From assembly GCA_963743825.1 (NCBI GenBank), contig CAVURC010000019.1:1-64000 (forward strand): 64,000 nt of DNA, read 5' to 3'. Below, piece after piece: positions 28,515 to 37,210 of the stretch. How positions within the stretch are numbered: the stretch's first letter is position 1; the number at the start of each line of letters is the position of its first letter. The notes beneath the pieces are model-generated. The model was given only the letters and a program-made list of their open reading frames with translations. It was not told the origin of the DNA and searched no databases. The DNA comes from Sva-07 sp963743825. GTDB taxonomy: Bacteria > Actinomycetota > Acidimicrobiia > Acidimicrobiales > Ilumatobacteraceae. Made by a program: the position numbers and the translations under genes.

Positions 28515-29597
28515 TCACTCCTGGGTGACGTGCCCGGCGATCACGCGGAGCACGTGGTCGGCGCGTGCGGCCGACGGCAGTTCGCTCGCTGTCGTGATCA
28601 CCACCTGTCCAGCGGGGAGATGACCGAGCAACGCCGTCGCACGGTGGTCGTCGAGTTCGGACAGCACGTCGTCGAGCACCAGCACCGGCGCCTCGCCGGT
28701 TCGCTCGGCAACCAGACGATGCCCTGCAAGACGCAAGGCCAGCGCCAAGGTGCGCTGCTCACCCTGTGATGCATGCGTGCGACTCGGTAGTCCGTTGATG
28801 GTCATCTGCAACTCGTCACGATGCGGACCGACCGTGCTCACCCCCCGACGAACATCGAGTGGCCTGGCCATCGCCAGCGCCGCGCCGAGGCCCCCGGACC
28901 GCCACTCGGGTTCGTAGTACAGATCGAGTGGTGTCGGTGTTCCGGCGAGCTGCTCATAGGCCTCCTGCACCATCGGGGTGAGCCGCGCGACCAGCGTGGC
29001 GCGCGCGTAGCCGAACTGATCGGCGACCTCGGCGAACTTCGTGTCCCAGACATCGAGCGTCACCTCGATCTCGGCGGTGAGTCGACCGGCTGCCTGTTTG
29101 AGCAGGGTGTTTCGTTGACGCACGATTCGGTCGATCTCGAGGCGCACGGTGTCGTACTTCGTCGCCAGTGCAACCAGCGTGTCGTCCATGAAGCGACGTC
29201 GATCACCGGGGCTTCCCTTCACGAGGATCAAGTCGTCGGGCGAGAACACCGTGACACGAACGGCACCGAGAAGGTCGCGCACCCGAGCAAGCTTCTGTCG
29301 ATTCACCTGGACGCGATTGCGGCCCACGGAAGCGAGCTCGACCTCGATCAACGTCTCACGCCCATCGTCCTGGCGGATCGTTGCCCGGATGATCGCCGTG
29401 TCGGCACCGGCGCGGATCAGCGCGTCGGTCGGAGCCGACCGGAAACTCGTCAGCGTGGCGAGAAACGCCAGGGCTTCGGCAAGGTTGGTCTTGCCCTGAC
29501 CGTTGTCGCCGATGACCACCGTGGTGCCGGAGTGCAGTTCGAACGACCCCGTCACGTAGTTCCGGAAGTCGACCAACTCCAGATGCTCGATGATCAC
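28515..29597 (-). CDS. recF: DNA replication and repair protein RecF
   Basis: 360 residues: the N-terminal LVDFRNYVTGSFELHSG, the Walker A GDNGQGKTNLAEA, and the ABC signature region with Walker B VLVLDDVLSELDDHRA near the end. It binds single-strand gaps and loads RecA with RecO and RecR. The start codon lies 4 bases beyond the dnaN stop, the standard dnaN-recF coupling. Confidence 0.97.
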   Translation of the reverse strand: MIIEHLELVDFRNYVTGSFELHSGTTVVIGDNGQGKTNLAEALAFLATLTSFRSAPTDALIRAGADTAIIRATIRQDDGRETLIEVELASVGRNRVQVNRQKLARVRDLLGAVRVTVFSPDDLILVKGSPGDRRRFMDDTLVALATKYDTVRLEIDRIVRQRNTLLKQAAGRLTAEIEVTLDVWDTKFAEVADQFGYARATLVARLTPMVQEAYEQLAGTPTPLDLYYEPEWRSGGLGAALAMARPLDVRRGVSTVGPHRDELQMTINGLPSRTHASQGEQRTLALALRLAGHRLVAERTGEAPVLVLDDVLSELDDHRATALLGHLPAGQVVITTASELPSAARADHVLRVIAGHVTQE

Positions 29598-29601
29598 CGC
29601 A

Positions 29602-30696
29602 TTACGGCACGCGAACGGGCATCAGCAGATACAGGTAGTCGTCACGGCCGACCCCGCGCAGGACGGCGGGCTTCATCGGATCCATCGTTGCCAGTGTCAC
29701 GTCGTCGCTGTCGATCGCGTCGATGCCGGCGGCGAGATAGTCGGGGTTGAACGCCACCGTCATCTCGATGCCGTCGTAGCTGGCGTCGATCTCCTCGGCT
29801 GCGTTGCCGACATCCTGGGTGATCGCCGTGAGCTGCACCGTGTCGCCACCCAGCGTGAGGCGGACCGGTGTGGAGTCCTGGGCGAGAATCTTCACACGCC
29901 GGATCGCTTCGAGCATGGCGGCCTTGCCGACCGTCAACAGGTTCGGATAGCTCGACGGCAACAGGTTCCGATAGTTCGGGAACTCACCCTCGATCAAGCG
30001 CGTGCTGAGTCGGGTGCCGCCCGCCTCGAACGTCGCCTCACGTTCGCCGAGTCGGACACTGAGCTCCTCCACGTCGCCCATCACCCGCTGCAACTCGTTG
30101 AGCGCACGGCCCGGGATCAACACGTTTCTGCCGGCACCCAGCACGGTGGTCCCCGGCAGGTCGCGAACCGCGAGTCGATACGAGTCGGTGGCGACCATGC
30201 GCAGCCCATCGTCCTCGGAGGCGAGGAGCACACCCGTGAGCACCGCACGTGCGTCGTCGGTCGAGGCGGCGCGGACCACTTGGCGCAGAGCTTCGGCCAC
30301 CATCGCCGCCGGCAGCGTGACTGCATCGGCGGCCGGTTCGCTCTGTGCCGGATAGTCGTCGAGCGACAGCGGGCGTACCGAGAAGTGCGATCGGCCGGCA
30401 CTGATCGACATCTCGTCGTCGTGGAGCTCGACCGACACGGCGCCGGCAGGCAGTGCTTTCACGATGTCGCCGACGAGTCGGGCGGGTACGACGGCAGCCC
30501 CGTCACGTTCTCCACCCACATCGACAGTCAGGCGGATGGTCAGTTCCAGGTCGGTGCCGGTCACCGTGAGGCGGTCGCCTTCGACCTCCATGCGGACTCC
30601 GGCGAGCACCGGCAACGTGCCGGTGCGGTTCGTGGCCGCACGTCCGGCAGAACCGACGGCGTCGGCGAGAACATCACGTTCACAACGAAACTTCAC
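29602..30696 (-). CDS. dnaN: DNA polymerase III beta sliding clamp
   Basis: A three-domain clamp: KFRCERDVLADAVGSAGRAATNR at the start, LIEGEFPNYRNLLP in domain 2/3 and ...YLYLLMPVRVP at the end, the latter matching the hydrophobic-cleft C-terminus that binds polymerase. Two in-frame GTG starts compete. The first (30705) has its GGAG motif only 2 bases upstream, too close. The second (30696) is about 11 bases downstream and gives the common MKFRxERD start, so it is used here. Length 364 residues. Confidence 0.96.
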   Translation of the reverse strand: MKFRCERDVLADAVGSAGRAATNRTGTLPVLAGVRMEVEGDRLTVTGTDLELTIRLTVDVGGERDGAAVVPARLVGDIVKALPAGAVSVELHDDEMSISAGRSHFSVRPLSLDDYPAQSEPAADAVTLPAAMVAEALRQVVRAASTDDARAVLTGVLLASEDDGLRMVATDSYRLAVRDLPGTTVLGAGRNVLIPGRALNELQRVMGDVEELSVRLGEREATFEAGGTRLSTRLIEGEFPNYRNLLPSSYPNLLTVGKAAMLEAIRRVKILAQDSTPVRLTLGGDTVQLTAITQDVGNAAEEIDASYDGIEMTVAFNPDYLAAGIDAIDSDDVTLATMDPMKPAVLRGVGRDDYLYLLMPVRVP

Positions 30697-30753
30697 AGTG
30701 GGCACTTCTCCTCATGCATGGATGTCTCAATGTTCAATGTCAGTAGTAGGTGC

Positions 30754-30883
30754 TGTGGATTGGGGACAAGCACGCGTCGTTGCAGCGTAGGACCGTTGTC
30801 GGCGTCCACACGGGATGGGGCCGTGATCCCCATGACGGGAATGACGACGTTGTAGTCCGGTGGACAACGTCGCGATGTCCACC
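30754..30883. promoter_or_regulatory. Degenerate DnaA-box cluster, dnaA-dnaN intergenic
   Basis: Sequences close to the consensus TTGTCCACA occur at 30754-30762 (TGTGGATTG), 30761-30769 (TGGGGACAA), 30859-30867 (GGTGGACAA) and 30875-30883 (ATGTCCACC), each with one to three mismatches. In many actinobacteria this gap is the replication origin, so it may be part of a bipartite oriC or control dnaA expression. Confidence 0.55.
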
Positions 30884-30943
30884 GGCGGTCGGGGTGTTGT
30901 CCCGTCCGCGTCCCCAACGTTGTTCGCGATGTTGCTGCTGCGG

Positions 30944-32323
30944 TCATGCCTTGAGCTGCTGCAGCAGGTCGGTGACCTGGTCGTAGATCTGTTTGCGTTC
31001 GCTCATCAGGCGCTGGATCTTCTCGTTGGCGTGGATCACGGTGGTGTGGTCACGTCCGCCGAACAGCCGCGCAATGGCGGGATAGCTGAGGTCGGTCAGT
31101 TCACGGAACACGTACATGGCGATCTGTCGCGCGGTGACGAGTGGTCGTTGGCGGCTGCGGCCCTTGAGGTCTTCGACCGGGAATTTCAAGATGACCGCGA
31201 TGTCGGCCAGCAACTCTTCGTCGGTGCGGGCCTTGGGTTTGCTGTCGTTGAGCAGATCAGCGAGTTGTGTCTGGGCCAGGTCGGTCGTGATCGGTACCTG
31301 GTTCAAACTGGCGTAGGCCGTGACCCGGATCAGTGCACCTTCGAGTTCGCGGATGTTGGTGGCGATGTTGGTGGCGATGAACTCGAGTGTCTCGTCGGGG
31401 ACCATCACCCGGTCACGTTCGGACTTGTTGCGCAAGATGGCGAGGCGGGTTTCGAGGTCGGGCGGCTGGATGTCGGTGATCAGGCCCCACTTGAAACGTC
31501 CGCGGAGTCGTTCCTCGAGTGTCGGAATGGCGTCGGGCATGCGGTCGGACGAGATGACGACCTGCTTGTTGGCACCATGGAGTGAGTTGAACGTGTGGAA
31601 GAACTCCTCCTGGAGCCCTTCTTTTCCGGCGATGAACTGGATGTCGTCGATCAGCAGTACGTCGATGTCGCGGTATCGGCGACGCAGCGAGTTGGTGGTG
31701 TTCTGGCGAATCGCGTCGACGTACTCGTTCATGAAGGTCTCGGTCGAGACGTATCTCACCTCGTGATGCTGATAGTTCGAGTGGACGTAGTGACCGATCG
31801 CGTGGAGGAGATGTGTCTTGCCCAGGCCGGCCGACCCGTAGATGAACAGCGGGTTGTAGCTGCGTCCCGGAGTTTCGGCGACCCGCAGGGCGGCCGCGAG
31901 GGCGAACTGGTTGGATGCACCTTTCACGAACGTCTCGAACGTGTAGCGGGGGTTCAACCCCGCCTCGTCGAGCAGCAGTGACTGCTGTGCCGAGCGTTCG
32001 TGGGCCCGCGCCGTGGTGTCGGTGTCGGAACTCCGGTCGTCGAGCGAGGTGGTGTCGACCTCGACGACGGCCTCACCGGTCTCGACGTCGATCTCCACGT
32101 GGCGGTGCCCTTCGTTGGCATCCTCGAGTGCCGCAGTGACCAACGGGAGGTAGCGAGTGAGGATCCGGTCGCGGACATAGGCACTCGGTGCGAGCAGGCG
32201 CAACGTGTCGGAATCCGATTCCAACGGTGACACGTCTTGAAAGGTCGAGAACCAGACGGACTCGGCGAGTTGTGAGCGCAACGACAGCGTCACCTGGGTC
32301 CACACGTCCGTGCTCTCGCTCAC
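30944..32323 (-). CDS. dnaA: Chromosomal replication initiator DnaA
   Basis: 459 residues. Domain III has Walker A YGSAGLGKTHLLHAIG, Walker B DVLLIDDIQFIAG and sensor motifs. Domain IV contains FGGRDHTTVIHA, the signature that reads the DnaA box. The short acidic linker is in domain II. The GTG at 32323 is preceded by a GGGAGA ribosome site. The oriC-type DnaA boxes lie immediately upstream. It runs away from rpmH, as in most bacteria. Confidence 0.98.
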   Translation of the reverse strand: MSESTDVWTQVTLSLRSQLAESVWFSTFQDVSPLESDSDTLRLLAPSAYVRDRILTRYLPLVTAALEDANEGHRHVEIDVETGEAVVEVDTTSLDDRSSDTDTTARAHERSAQQSLLLDEAGLNPRYTFETFVKGASNQFALAAALRVAETPGRSYNPLFIYGSAGLGKTHLLHAIGHYVHSNYQHHEVRYVSTETFMNEYVDAIRQNTTNSLRRRYRDIDVLLIDDIQFIAGKEGLQEEFFHTFNSLHGANKQVVISSDRMPDAIPTLEERLRGRFKWGLITDIQPPDLETRLAILRNKSERDRVMVPDETLEFIATNIATNIRELEGALIRVTAYASLNQVPITTDLAQTQLADLLNDSKPKARTDEELLADIAVILKFPVEDLKGRSRQRPLVTARQIAMYVFRELTDLSYPAIARLFGGRDHTTVIHANEKIQRLMSERKQIYDQVTDLLQQLKA

Positions 32324-32660
32324 CTGGTCATCTCCCGATCTGCGCCGCCGACAGTCCACACGGTTGTCCACACGATGTGGACATGTACCGGACAGTGGGC
32401 GGGCGGATGAAGCTACCACGTTGTCCGACGCAGGAAAACCTGGGGGAGCCGGCGATAAATCAGCCCGAATCATGGCCGTTATGCTGGGATGACGCGAATC
32501 CGCTCGCCTTGTGGACAACTTACAACCGTGTGGTTTGCCGACGGTGGTTGGCGCAAGTGCACGCATGGCCGTAGCCTTGGCAGGTCAGTCTGTGCAGGTG
32601 GACCGTGTGGTTCCCTGTACGGTTCGTGATTGCTGCATCGAGAAGTGTCCGGAGATCGCC
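32324..32660. other. oriC: Candidate replication origin (oriC), dnaA-rpmH intergenic
   Basis: About 337 bases without a gene. It holds DnaA boxes: CAGTCCACA (32352-32360), a perfect TTGTCCACA (32364-32372), TGTGGACAT (32376-32384) and a perfect TGTGGACAA (32510-32518), on both strands. The three left ones form a tight cluster with a central palindromic arrangement. Stretches around 32450-32480 are relatively AT-rich. It also must hold the dnaA and rpmH promoters. Confidence 0.7.
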
Positions 32661-32795
32661 GTGAAGCGTACCTATCAGCCCAACAACCGCCGCCGAGCCC
32701 GCAAGCACGGTTTCCGTGCGCGCATGAGCACTCGCGCCGGCCGCGCCGTGCTGAAGTCCCGTCGCGCCAAGGGCCGAGCCCGTCTGTCGGCTTGA
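32661..32795 (+). CDS. rpmH: 50S ribosomal protein L34
   Basis: 44 residues, MKRTYQPNNRRRARKHGFRA as the N-terminal half, a textbook L34. The GTG at 32661 is preceded by a GGAG site at the right distance (ccGGAGatcgcc). Longer upstream frames are not part of the gene. Its stop codon overlaps the start of rnpA. Confidence 0.97.
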   Translation: MKRTYQPNNRRRARKHGFRARMSTRAGRAVLKSRRAKGRARLSA

Positions 32796-33127
32796 TCGAC
32801 CGGATCCGCGAGCGCGACGCATTCATCCGCCTTCGGCGAGACGGCGTCCGTGTGCGGATCGAGCCGCTCTGGTGCTCGTTCGTTCCCGATTCCGAGGTGG
32901 TTCCACCGCAGGTGGCGTTCGCCATCGGTCGCGCCACCGGGTCTGCCGTCCAACGCAATTTGCTGCGTCGACGGCTTCGAGCAGTGCTTCGGCAGTGCGA
33001 GGTGCCGCCGGGGCTCCTGCTCATCGGCGCCAGCACTCGCGCCAACGAACGTACGTTCGCAGAACTCGAGCGCTGCCTGACAGAGCTGATACGCAAGGTT
33101 GCGGATCGATCGGCCCCACCGACATGA
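32792..33127 (+). CDS. rnpA: Ribonuclease P protein component
   Basis: 111 residues. LIDRIRERDAFIRLRRDGVR and AIGRATGSAVQRNLLRRRLRAVLR are the conserved RnpA segments (R-N-x-x-x-R-R-x-R motif). It is the protein cofactor of RNase P for tRNA 5' maturation. The TTG start overlaps the rpmH stop (TTGA) and the gene ends overlapped with yidD (ATGA), a tight chain. A larger upstream frame exists but lies within rpmH. Confidence 0.92.
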   Translation: MIDRIRERDAFIRLRRDGVRVRIEPLWCSFVPDSEVVPPQVAFAIGRATGSAVQRNLLRRRLRAVLRQCEVPPGLLLIGASTRANERTFAELERCLTELIRKVADRSAPPT

Positions 33128-33405
33128 CGTGGATGCAGCGTCGTGCGTTGTCGTTGATCGAGGGATACCAACGTGCCTTTGCCGGACGCCCCTCCCCGTG
33201 TCGGTTCTATCCCACTTGTTCTGCCTACGCCCATGAGGCGTACGAGACGCACGGTACGGTCCGGGGATCCTGGTTGACCCTTCGTCGCCTCGTGCGTTGT
33301 CGACCGCTGGGTCCATCGGGCTTCGACCCGGTTCCCGAGGCCGGCCCACGCAGTGCTGCTGCACACTGTGCCCATCCGATGCCCCATGCCCAAGAGGACC
33401 ACTGA
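33124..33405 (+). CDS. yidD: Membrane protein insertion efficiency factor YidD
   Basis: 93 residues. It has the conserved core GYQRAFAGRPSPCRFYPTCSAYAHEAYETHG with C-x-F-x-P-T-C and the tail LRRLVRCRPLGPSGFDPVP. YidD assists YidC at the membrane. It begins inside the rnpA stop and ends 3 bases before yidC. Confidence 0.93.
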   Translation: MTWMQRRALSLIEGYQRAFAGRPSPCRFYPTCSAYAHEAYETHGTVRGSWLTLRRLVRCRPLGPSGFDPVPEAGPRSAAAHCAHPMPHAQEDH

Positions 33406-33408
33406 GCG

Positions 33409-34536
33409 ATGTTCGAAATCCCCGCCGCACTGTTGTCGTGGTTCTATGGCCTGACCAACAGTTACATCATCGCCATCGGGCTCATCGCGGTGGTCGTGAT
33501 GGCGATCACGACGCCACTGACACTCAAGAGCACCAAGGGAATGCTCGAGATGCAGCGGTTGGCGCCCGAGATGCGCAAGTTGCAGAACGAGTATCGCAAC
33601 GATCGCACGAAGCTCAACGAAGAGATGATGAAGCTCTACCAGGAGCACAAGGTCAATCCCATGGCCTCGTGTCTGCCACTGGTGGCGCAGATGCCGGTCT
33701 TCATCATCATGTTCCGCGTCCTGCGCGGATTGACGTATGCACCTCGCGGTTCGGCCCGGCCGATTTCCGATGCTGTCTGGGGCGCATTCGAGCGTCCCGA
33801 CGAGGTGGCCGACCCCGGGTTCCTCCCGCGGTACCTGTCGCTCGACTCGGCGCTGTACAAGTCGCTGTACGGCAAACACGAGATGATGTCGTTGGGCCTC
33901 GACCTGTCGAAGTCGGCTGCCACCGAGATCACCAACGGGTTCGTCGCGGCGTTGCCCTACGTGCTCCTGGTCGTGGTGCTCGGTGCGCTGTACTTCGTCC
34001 AGCAGCGCATGGTCGCTGCCCGTGCCTCGATCAGCCCCACGATGTCGGCGGGTCAGCAGAAGCTGATGCAGTACCTGCCCGTCTTCTTTGCCGTCTTCCA
34101 GATCTTCTTCCTGTCCGCCCTGGTCGTCTACTACATCTTCCAGACGCTGCTGCGCATTGCCCAGCAGGCCTACATCACTCGAGCGTTCTACGGTCACGAC
34201 GAGTCACTCGGACGTCAGGCTCAACGAGCCGGCGAGGCAGCTCGCGAGGAAGCCAAGAAGAACGGTGAGACGGGCGGCATGTTCTCGCAGGCCAAGCGAG
34301 ACCTCGGCGCCGGATCGTCGCCGAAGTCGTCCTCGACATCGAAGAAGGACACCACACCGGCAACGAGCAAGGACGTGACCAGCAAGCGCGTCACGCCGCC
34401 GAAGAATCGTCCGACACCGTCGGCCAACGCGAAGGGCCGCCCGACACCGTCGCGCCAGCAAGCCGAGGCGGAACGAACCAAGGCCGCAAAGGCCGCCAAG
34501 TCGTCACGCCCCAAGCCCAGCAAGAAGTCGAACTGA
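33409..34536 (+). CDS. yidC: Membrane protein insertase YidC
   Basis: 375 residues. The conserved TM part starts LLSWFYGLTNSYIIAIGLIA, then the substrate-groove region TTPLTLKSTKGMLEMQRLAPE and QEHKVNPMASCLPLVAQMPVF, ending YFVQQRMVAAR ... LPVFFAVFQIFFLSALVVYYIFQ. The last 115 residues are a Lys/Ser/Thr/Pro-rich cytoplasmic tail (SKRVTPPKNRPTPSANAKGR). It inserts and folds inner-membrane proteins with or without SecYEG. It has no obvious signal peptide, as in Gram-positives. Confidence 0.95.
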   Translation: MFEIPAALLSWFYGLTNSYIIAIGLIAVVVMAITTPLTLKSTKGMLEMQRLAPEMRKLQNEYRNDRTKLNEEMMKLYQEHKVNPMASCLPLVAQMPVFIIMFRVLRGLTYAPRGSARPISDAVWGAFERPDEVADPGFLPRYLSLDSALYKSLYGKHEMMSLGLDLSKSAATEITNGFVAALPYVLLVVVLGALYFVQQRMVAARASISPTMSAGQQKLMQYLPVFFAVFQIFFLSALVVYYIFQTLLRIAQQAYITRAFYGHDESLGRQAQRAGEAAREEAKKNGETGGMFSQAKRDLGAGSSPKSSSTSKKDTTPATSKDVTSKRVTPPKNRPTPSANAKGRPTPSRQQAEAERTKAAKAAKSSRPKPSKKSN

Positions 34537-34592
34537 CGCCCCCTGGTAGCGCCGTCGTCGACGCCGCTGCCCGTACCAGAAAGTGAATGATC

Positions 34593-35558
34593 ATGGAGTG
34601 GGTAGAAACCACCGCGAAGACCATCGATGCGGCCCGCGAGGCGGCCCTCGATCAGCTCGGCGTCGCTGCCGACGAAGCAGAATTCGATGTGATCGAGGAG
34701 CCCCGTCCCGGGCTGTTCGGTCGAGTTCGCGGGGAGGCCCGTCTGCGGGCACGGGTTCGCCCCACCCAGGCGCGTCCGAAGCAGGAGCGTCGACGTCGGG
34801 GCCGCTCCGATGGCGCAGCAGCCTCGTCGGAGACCGAATCGTCGACTCCGACATCAGCATCGGCAAAGTCATCGGCAAAGTCATCGGAAAAGTCACCGTC
34901 GAAATCATCGTCGAAGTCATCGACGAGCAGCGACAGCGAGAGTGCACCGGACGATGCCTCCTCCACCACCACCACGTCGTCGTCAGCCGACACGTCGACG
35001 CCGCAACGTGCTCGTCGGCGCACCACCACCAGCAAGCGCAACGAGGAGCCCACGATGACCAGTGACGAGCGGACCAATGACGAGCGACCCGAGTCCACGG
35101 TGACCCCCGACGAAGTCGGCGCGGCGGCCGTTGCGTTCATGGAAGGTCTGACCACCGCGCTCGGCGCCGACGCCGCCGTTGCGGTGAAGGTCGACGGAAT
35201 CGAACTCGAGGTGACGGTGACGGGAAGCGAACTCGGCTTGCTCGTCGGCCCGGGTGGCAGGACACTCAACGCCGTGCAAGACCTTGCTCGAGTCGCCGCA
35301 CAGCGTCGTCTCGGCGACCATGAGACCCGCCTGCGTGTCGATGTCGCCGGGTACCGCGAGCGCCGTGAAGCAGCCTTGGGTTCGTTCGCTCGCGACGTTG
35401 CCGAGCAGGTGCTCTCCTCAGGGACGGCACGATCGTTGGAGCCGATGACGTCGGCCGATCGCAAGGTCGTGCACGATGTCCTCAACGAGATCGACGGTGT
35501 CACCACCCGTTCAGTGGGCGAAGATCCGGATCGCCGCATCATCGTCGATCCGGCCTGA
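34593..35558 (+). CDS. khpB: RNA-binding protein KhpB (Jag)
   Basis: 321 residues. Three parts: a Jag_N domain (MEWVETTAKTIDAAREAALDQ... VIEEPRPGLFGRVRGEA), a long Ser/Lys/Thr low-complexity linker (about residues 75-155, built on repeated S-K-S-S units from 34860 to 34925), a KH domain (VEVT... GLLVGPGGRTLNAVQDLARV) and an R3H domain (YRERREAALGSFARDVAEQV). It binds RNA with KhpA. The second of two ATGs (34593) is used since it gives the standard MEWVE start; the upstream one, 34587, is equally in frame. The linker is longer and more repetitive than usual. Confidence 0.9.
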   Translation: MEWVETTAKTIDAAREAALDQLGVAADEAEFDVIEEPRPGLFGRVRGEARLRARVRPTQARPKQERRRRGRSDGAAASSETESSTPTSASAKSSAKSSEKSPSKSSSKSSTSSDSESAPDDASSTTTTSSSADTSTPQRARRRTTTSKRNEEPTMTSDERTNDERPESTVTPDEVGAAAVAFMEGLTTALGADAAVAVKVDGIELEVTVTGSELGLLVGPGGRTLNAVQDLARVAAQRRLGDHETRLRVDVAGYRERREAALGSFARDVAEQVLSSGTARSLEPMTSADRKVVHDVLNEIDGVTTRSVGEDPDRRIIVDPA

Positions 35559-35579
35559 GTACTCACCGGGTGATGTCTG

Positions 35580-36143
35580 GTGGCTGACGGACTCGTCGAA
35601 ATCCTGACCGAAGCCCAACACCTCGGCTTTCTCGGCGCACGTCCCATCACCGAGGTGATCGAGCATGCCCGAGCGTTCGTCGGGGCACTGAGTGAACTCC
35701 CGGCGGATGCACGTGTGATCGACCTCGGCTCTGGCGGGGGTGTTCCCGGGTTCGTGATCGCCGCTGATCGTCCGGACCTTCACGTGACACTGCTCGATCG
35801 ACGAACGAAGCGCACCGACTTCCTCGAACGCAGCGTTCGTCGACTTGGCTGGACCGAGCGCGTCTCGGTCACGGCCACCGATGTTGCAGCCTTCCACCCC
35901 GACCCCTTGTTCGATGCCGCGGTGGCCCGAGGTTTCGGCCCCCCCGCCGAAACACTGGCGGTGGCCGCTCGTCTCGTTCGTGTCGGCGGGCGCGTGGTGA
36001 TCAGCGAGCCTCCGACCGGCGATCGCTGGGACGTCGAGGTGTTGACGCAGGCACGGGTCGAACGGATCAGCAGTCCGGTTGGTCGCGTTGCGGTGTTCAT
36101 CCGTCTGAGCGAGACCGACCGTGCCGATCGCCCGGCTGGATGA
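35580..36143 (+). CDS. rsmG: 16S rRNA m7G527 methyltransferase RsmG (GidB)
   Basis: 187 residues. Class I methyltransferase fold with SAM site VIDLGSGGGVPGFVIAADRP and the later segment LLDRRTKRTDFLERSV, RGFGPPAETLAVAARLV and VVISEPP. It methylates G527 of 16S rRNA; loss gives low-level streptomycin resistance. It is 21 bases behind khpB and ahead of parA across the parS sites. The GTG at 35580 is the only sensible start, as an ATG nearby is out of frame. Confidence 0.93.
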   Translation: MADGLVEILTEAQHLGFLGARPITEVIEHARAFVGALSELPADARVIDLGSGGGVPGFVIAADRPDLHVTLLDRRTKRTDFLERSVRRLGWTERVSVTATDVAAFHPDPLFDAAVARGFGPPAETLAVAARLVRVGGRVVISEPPTGDRWDVEVLTQARVERISSPVGRVAVFIRLSETDRADRPAG

Positions 36144-36180
36144 CCGTCGAGCAAGCGCCGACTCCCCTGCCGCAGCGTCC

Positions 36181-36214
36181 CCGCTCGAATGTTTCACGTG
36201 GAACATTCGAGCGG
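36181..36214. promoter_or_regulatory. parS: parS site 1 within a longer palindrome
   Basis: TGTTTCACGTGGAACA (36190-36205) is one base from the canonical TGTTTCACGTGAAACA. It is embedded in a longer inverted repeat: CCGCTCGAA on the left pairs with TTCGAGCGG on the right (36181-36214). ParB would load DNA here. Confidence 0.9.
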
Positions 36215-36235
36215 ATCACATCACATTCCGGCGGT

Positions 36236-36251
36236 TGTTTCACGTGAAACA
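36236..36251. promoter_or_regulatory. parS: parS site 2, perfect consensus
   Basis: TGTTTCACGTGAAACA is an exact match to the 16-bp parS palindrome, 30 bases after site 1 and 99 bases before parA. It is the usual place for parS, next to parAB and oriC. Confidence 0.95.
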
Positions 36252-36349
36252 TCCGAGTGATGCTTGTTTCGCGTCGTTCAGTACGGCAGAGTGTGGACAT
36301 CCCGCCGCTGGAGCCCACATCCCGCGGCACATTCCCCTGGAGAATATTC

Positions 36350-37210
36350 GTGTCGGATCATGACGCCCTGGCGTCCGTTTCTCCGGACCAACCCACTGAC
36401 CCGGGCGAGTCCGAACCCTCGTTGACCGTTCGTGATCGACATCCGTTGCCCCGGATCATCGCGCTGGCCAACCAGAAGGGCGGTGTCGGCAAGACGACGA
36501 CGACCGTGAACCTCGGTGCGGCACTCGCCGACATGGGGTTACGCACGTTGATCATCGACCTCGACCCGCAGGGCAACGCGTCGACGGGACTGGGGATCGA
36601 GAACCGTGGTCTCGAGCTCTCGATGTACCACGTGTTGATGCACGAGGAGCCACTCGAGAACGTCGTCGAGCCGACCGACGTGCGTAATCTGTTCGTTGCT
36701 CCCGCATCACTCGATCTGGCGGGCGCGGAGATCGAACTCGTCCCGGCGTTCAGTCGTGAGCAACGTCTCAAACGGGCGATCGACGCGGTGCTCGACGACT
36801 ACGACTACGTGTTGATCGACTGCCCCCCGTCGCTGGGGCTGCTCACCGTGAACGGCCTCGCCGCCGCCAGCGAGGTGCTGGTCCCGATCCAGTGCGAGTA
36901 CTACGCACTCGAGGGTCTCGGTCAATTGCTCCGCAATGTCGACTTGGTCAAGCGCAACCTCAACCCGACGTTGGATCTCAGTACGATCCTGTGCGTGATG
37001 TATGACGCTCGGACCAAATTGTCCGGCCAAGTCGTGAGCGAGGTCCGTGAACACTTCGGCGACAAGGTGCTCAAGTCGGTGATTCCTCGCTCGGTCCGGT
37101 TGTCGGAGGCACCGTCGTTCGGCCAACCGATCACGACGTTCGACCCCACCTCTCGGGGTGCGATCGCCTATCGAGACGCTGCACGGGAGGTGCACCATGG
37201 CACGATCTAG
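36350..37210 (+). CDS. parA: Chromosome partitioning ATPase ParA
   Basis: 286 residues. The deviant Walker A motif is ALANQKGGVGKTTTTVNLGA; Walker A' is LIIDLDPQGNASTGLG and Walker B is VLIDCPPSLGLLT. It starts with a GTG and GGAG 9 bases before (ccctGGAGaatattc). ParA-ATP binds DNA and moves ParB-parS complexes during segregation. Its last codons overlap parB. Confidence 0.96.
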   Translation: MSDHDALASVSPDQPTDPGESEPSLTVRDRHPLPRIIALANQKGGVGKTTTTVNLGAALADMGLRTLIIDLDPQGNASTGLGIENRGLELSMYHVLMHEEPLENVVEPTDVRNLFVAPASLDLAGAEIELVPAFSREQRLKRAIDAVLDDYDYVLIDCPPSLGLLTVNGLAAASEVLVPIQCEYYALEGLGQLLRNVDLVKRNLNPTLDLSTILCVMYDARTKLSGQVVSEVREHFGDKVLKSVIPRSVRLSEAPSFGQPITTFDPTSRGAIAYRDAAREVHHGTI

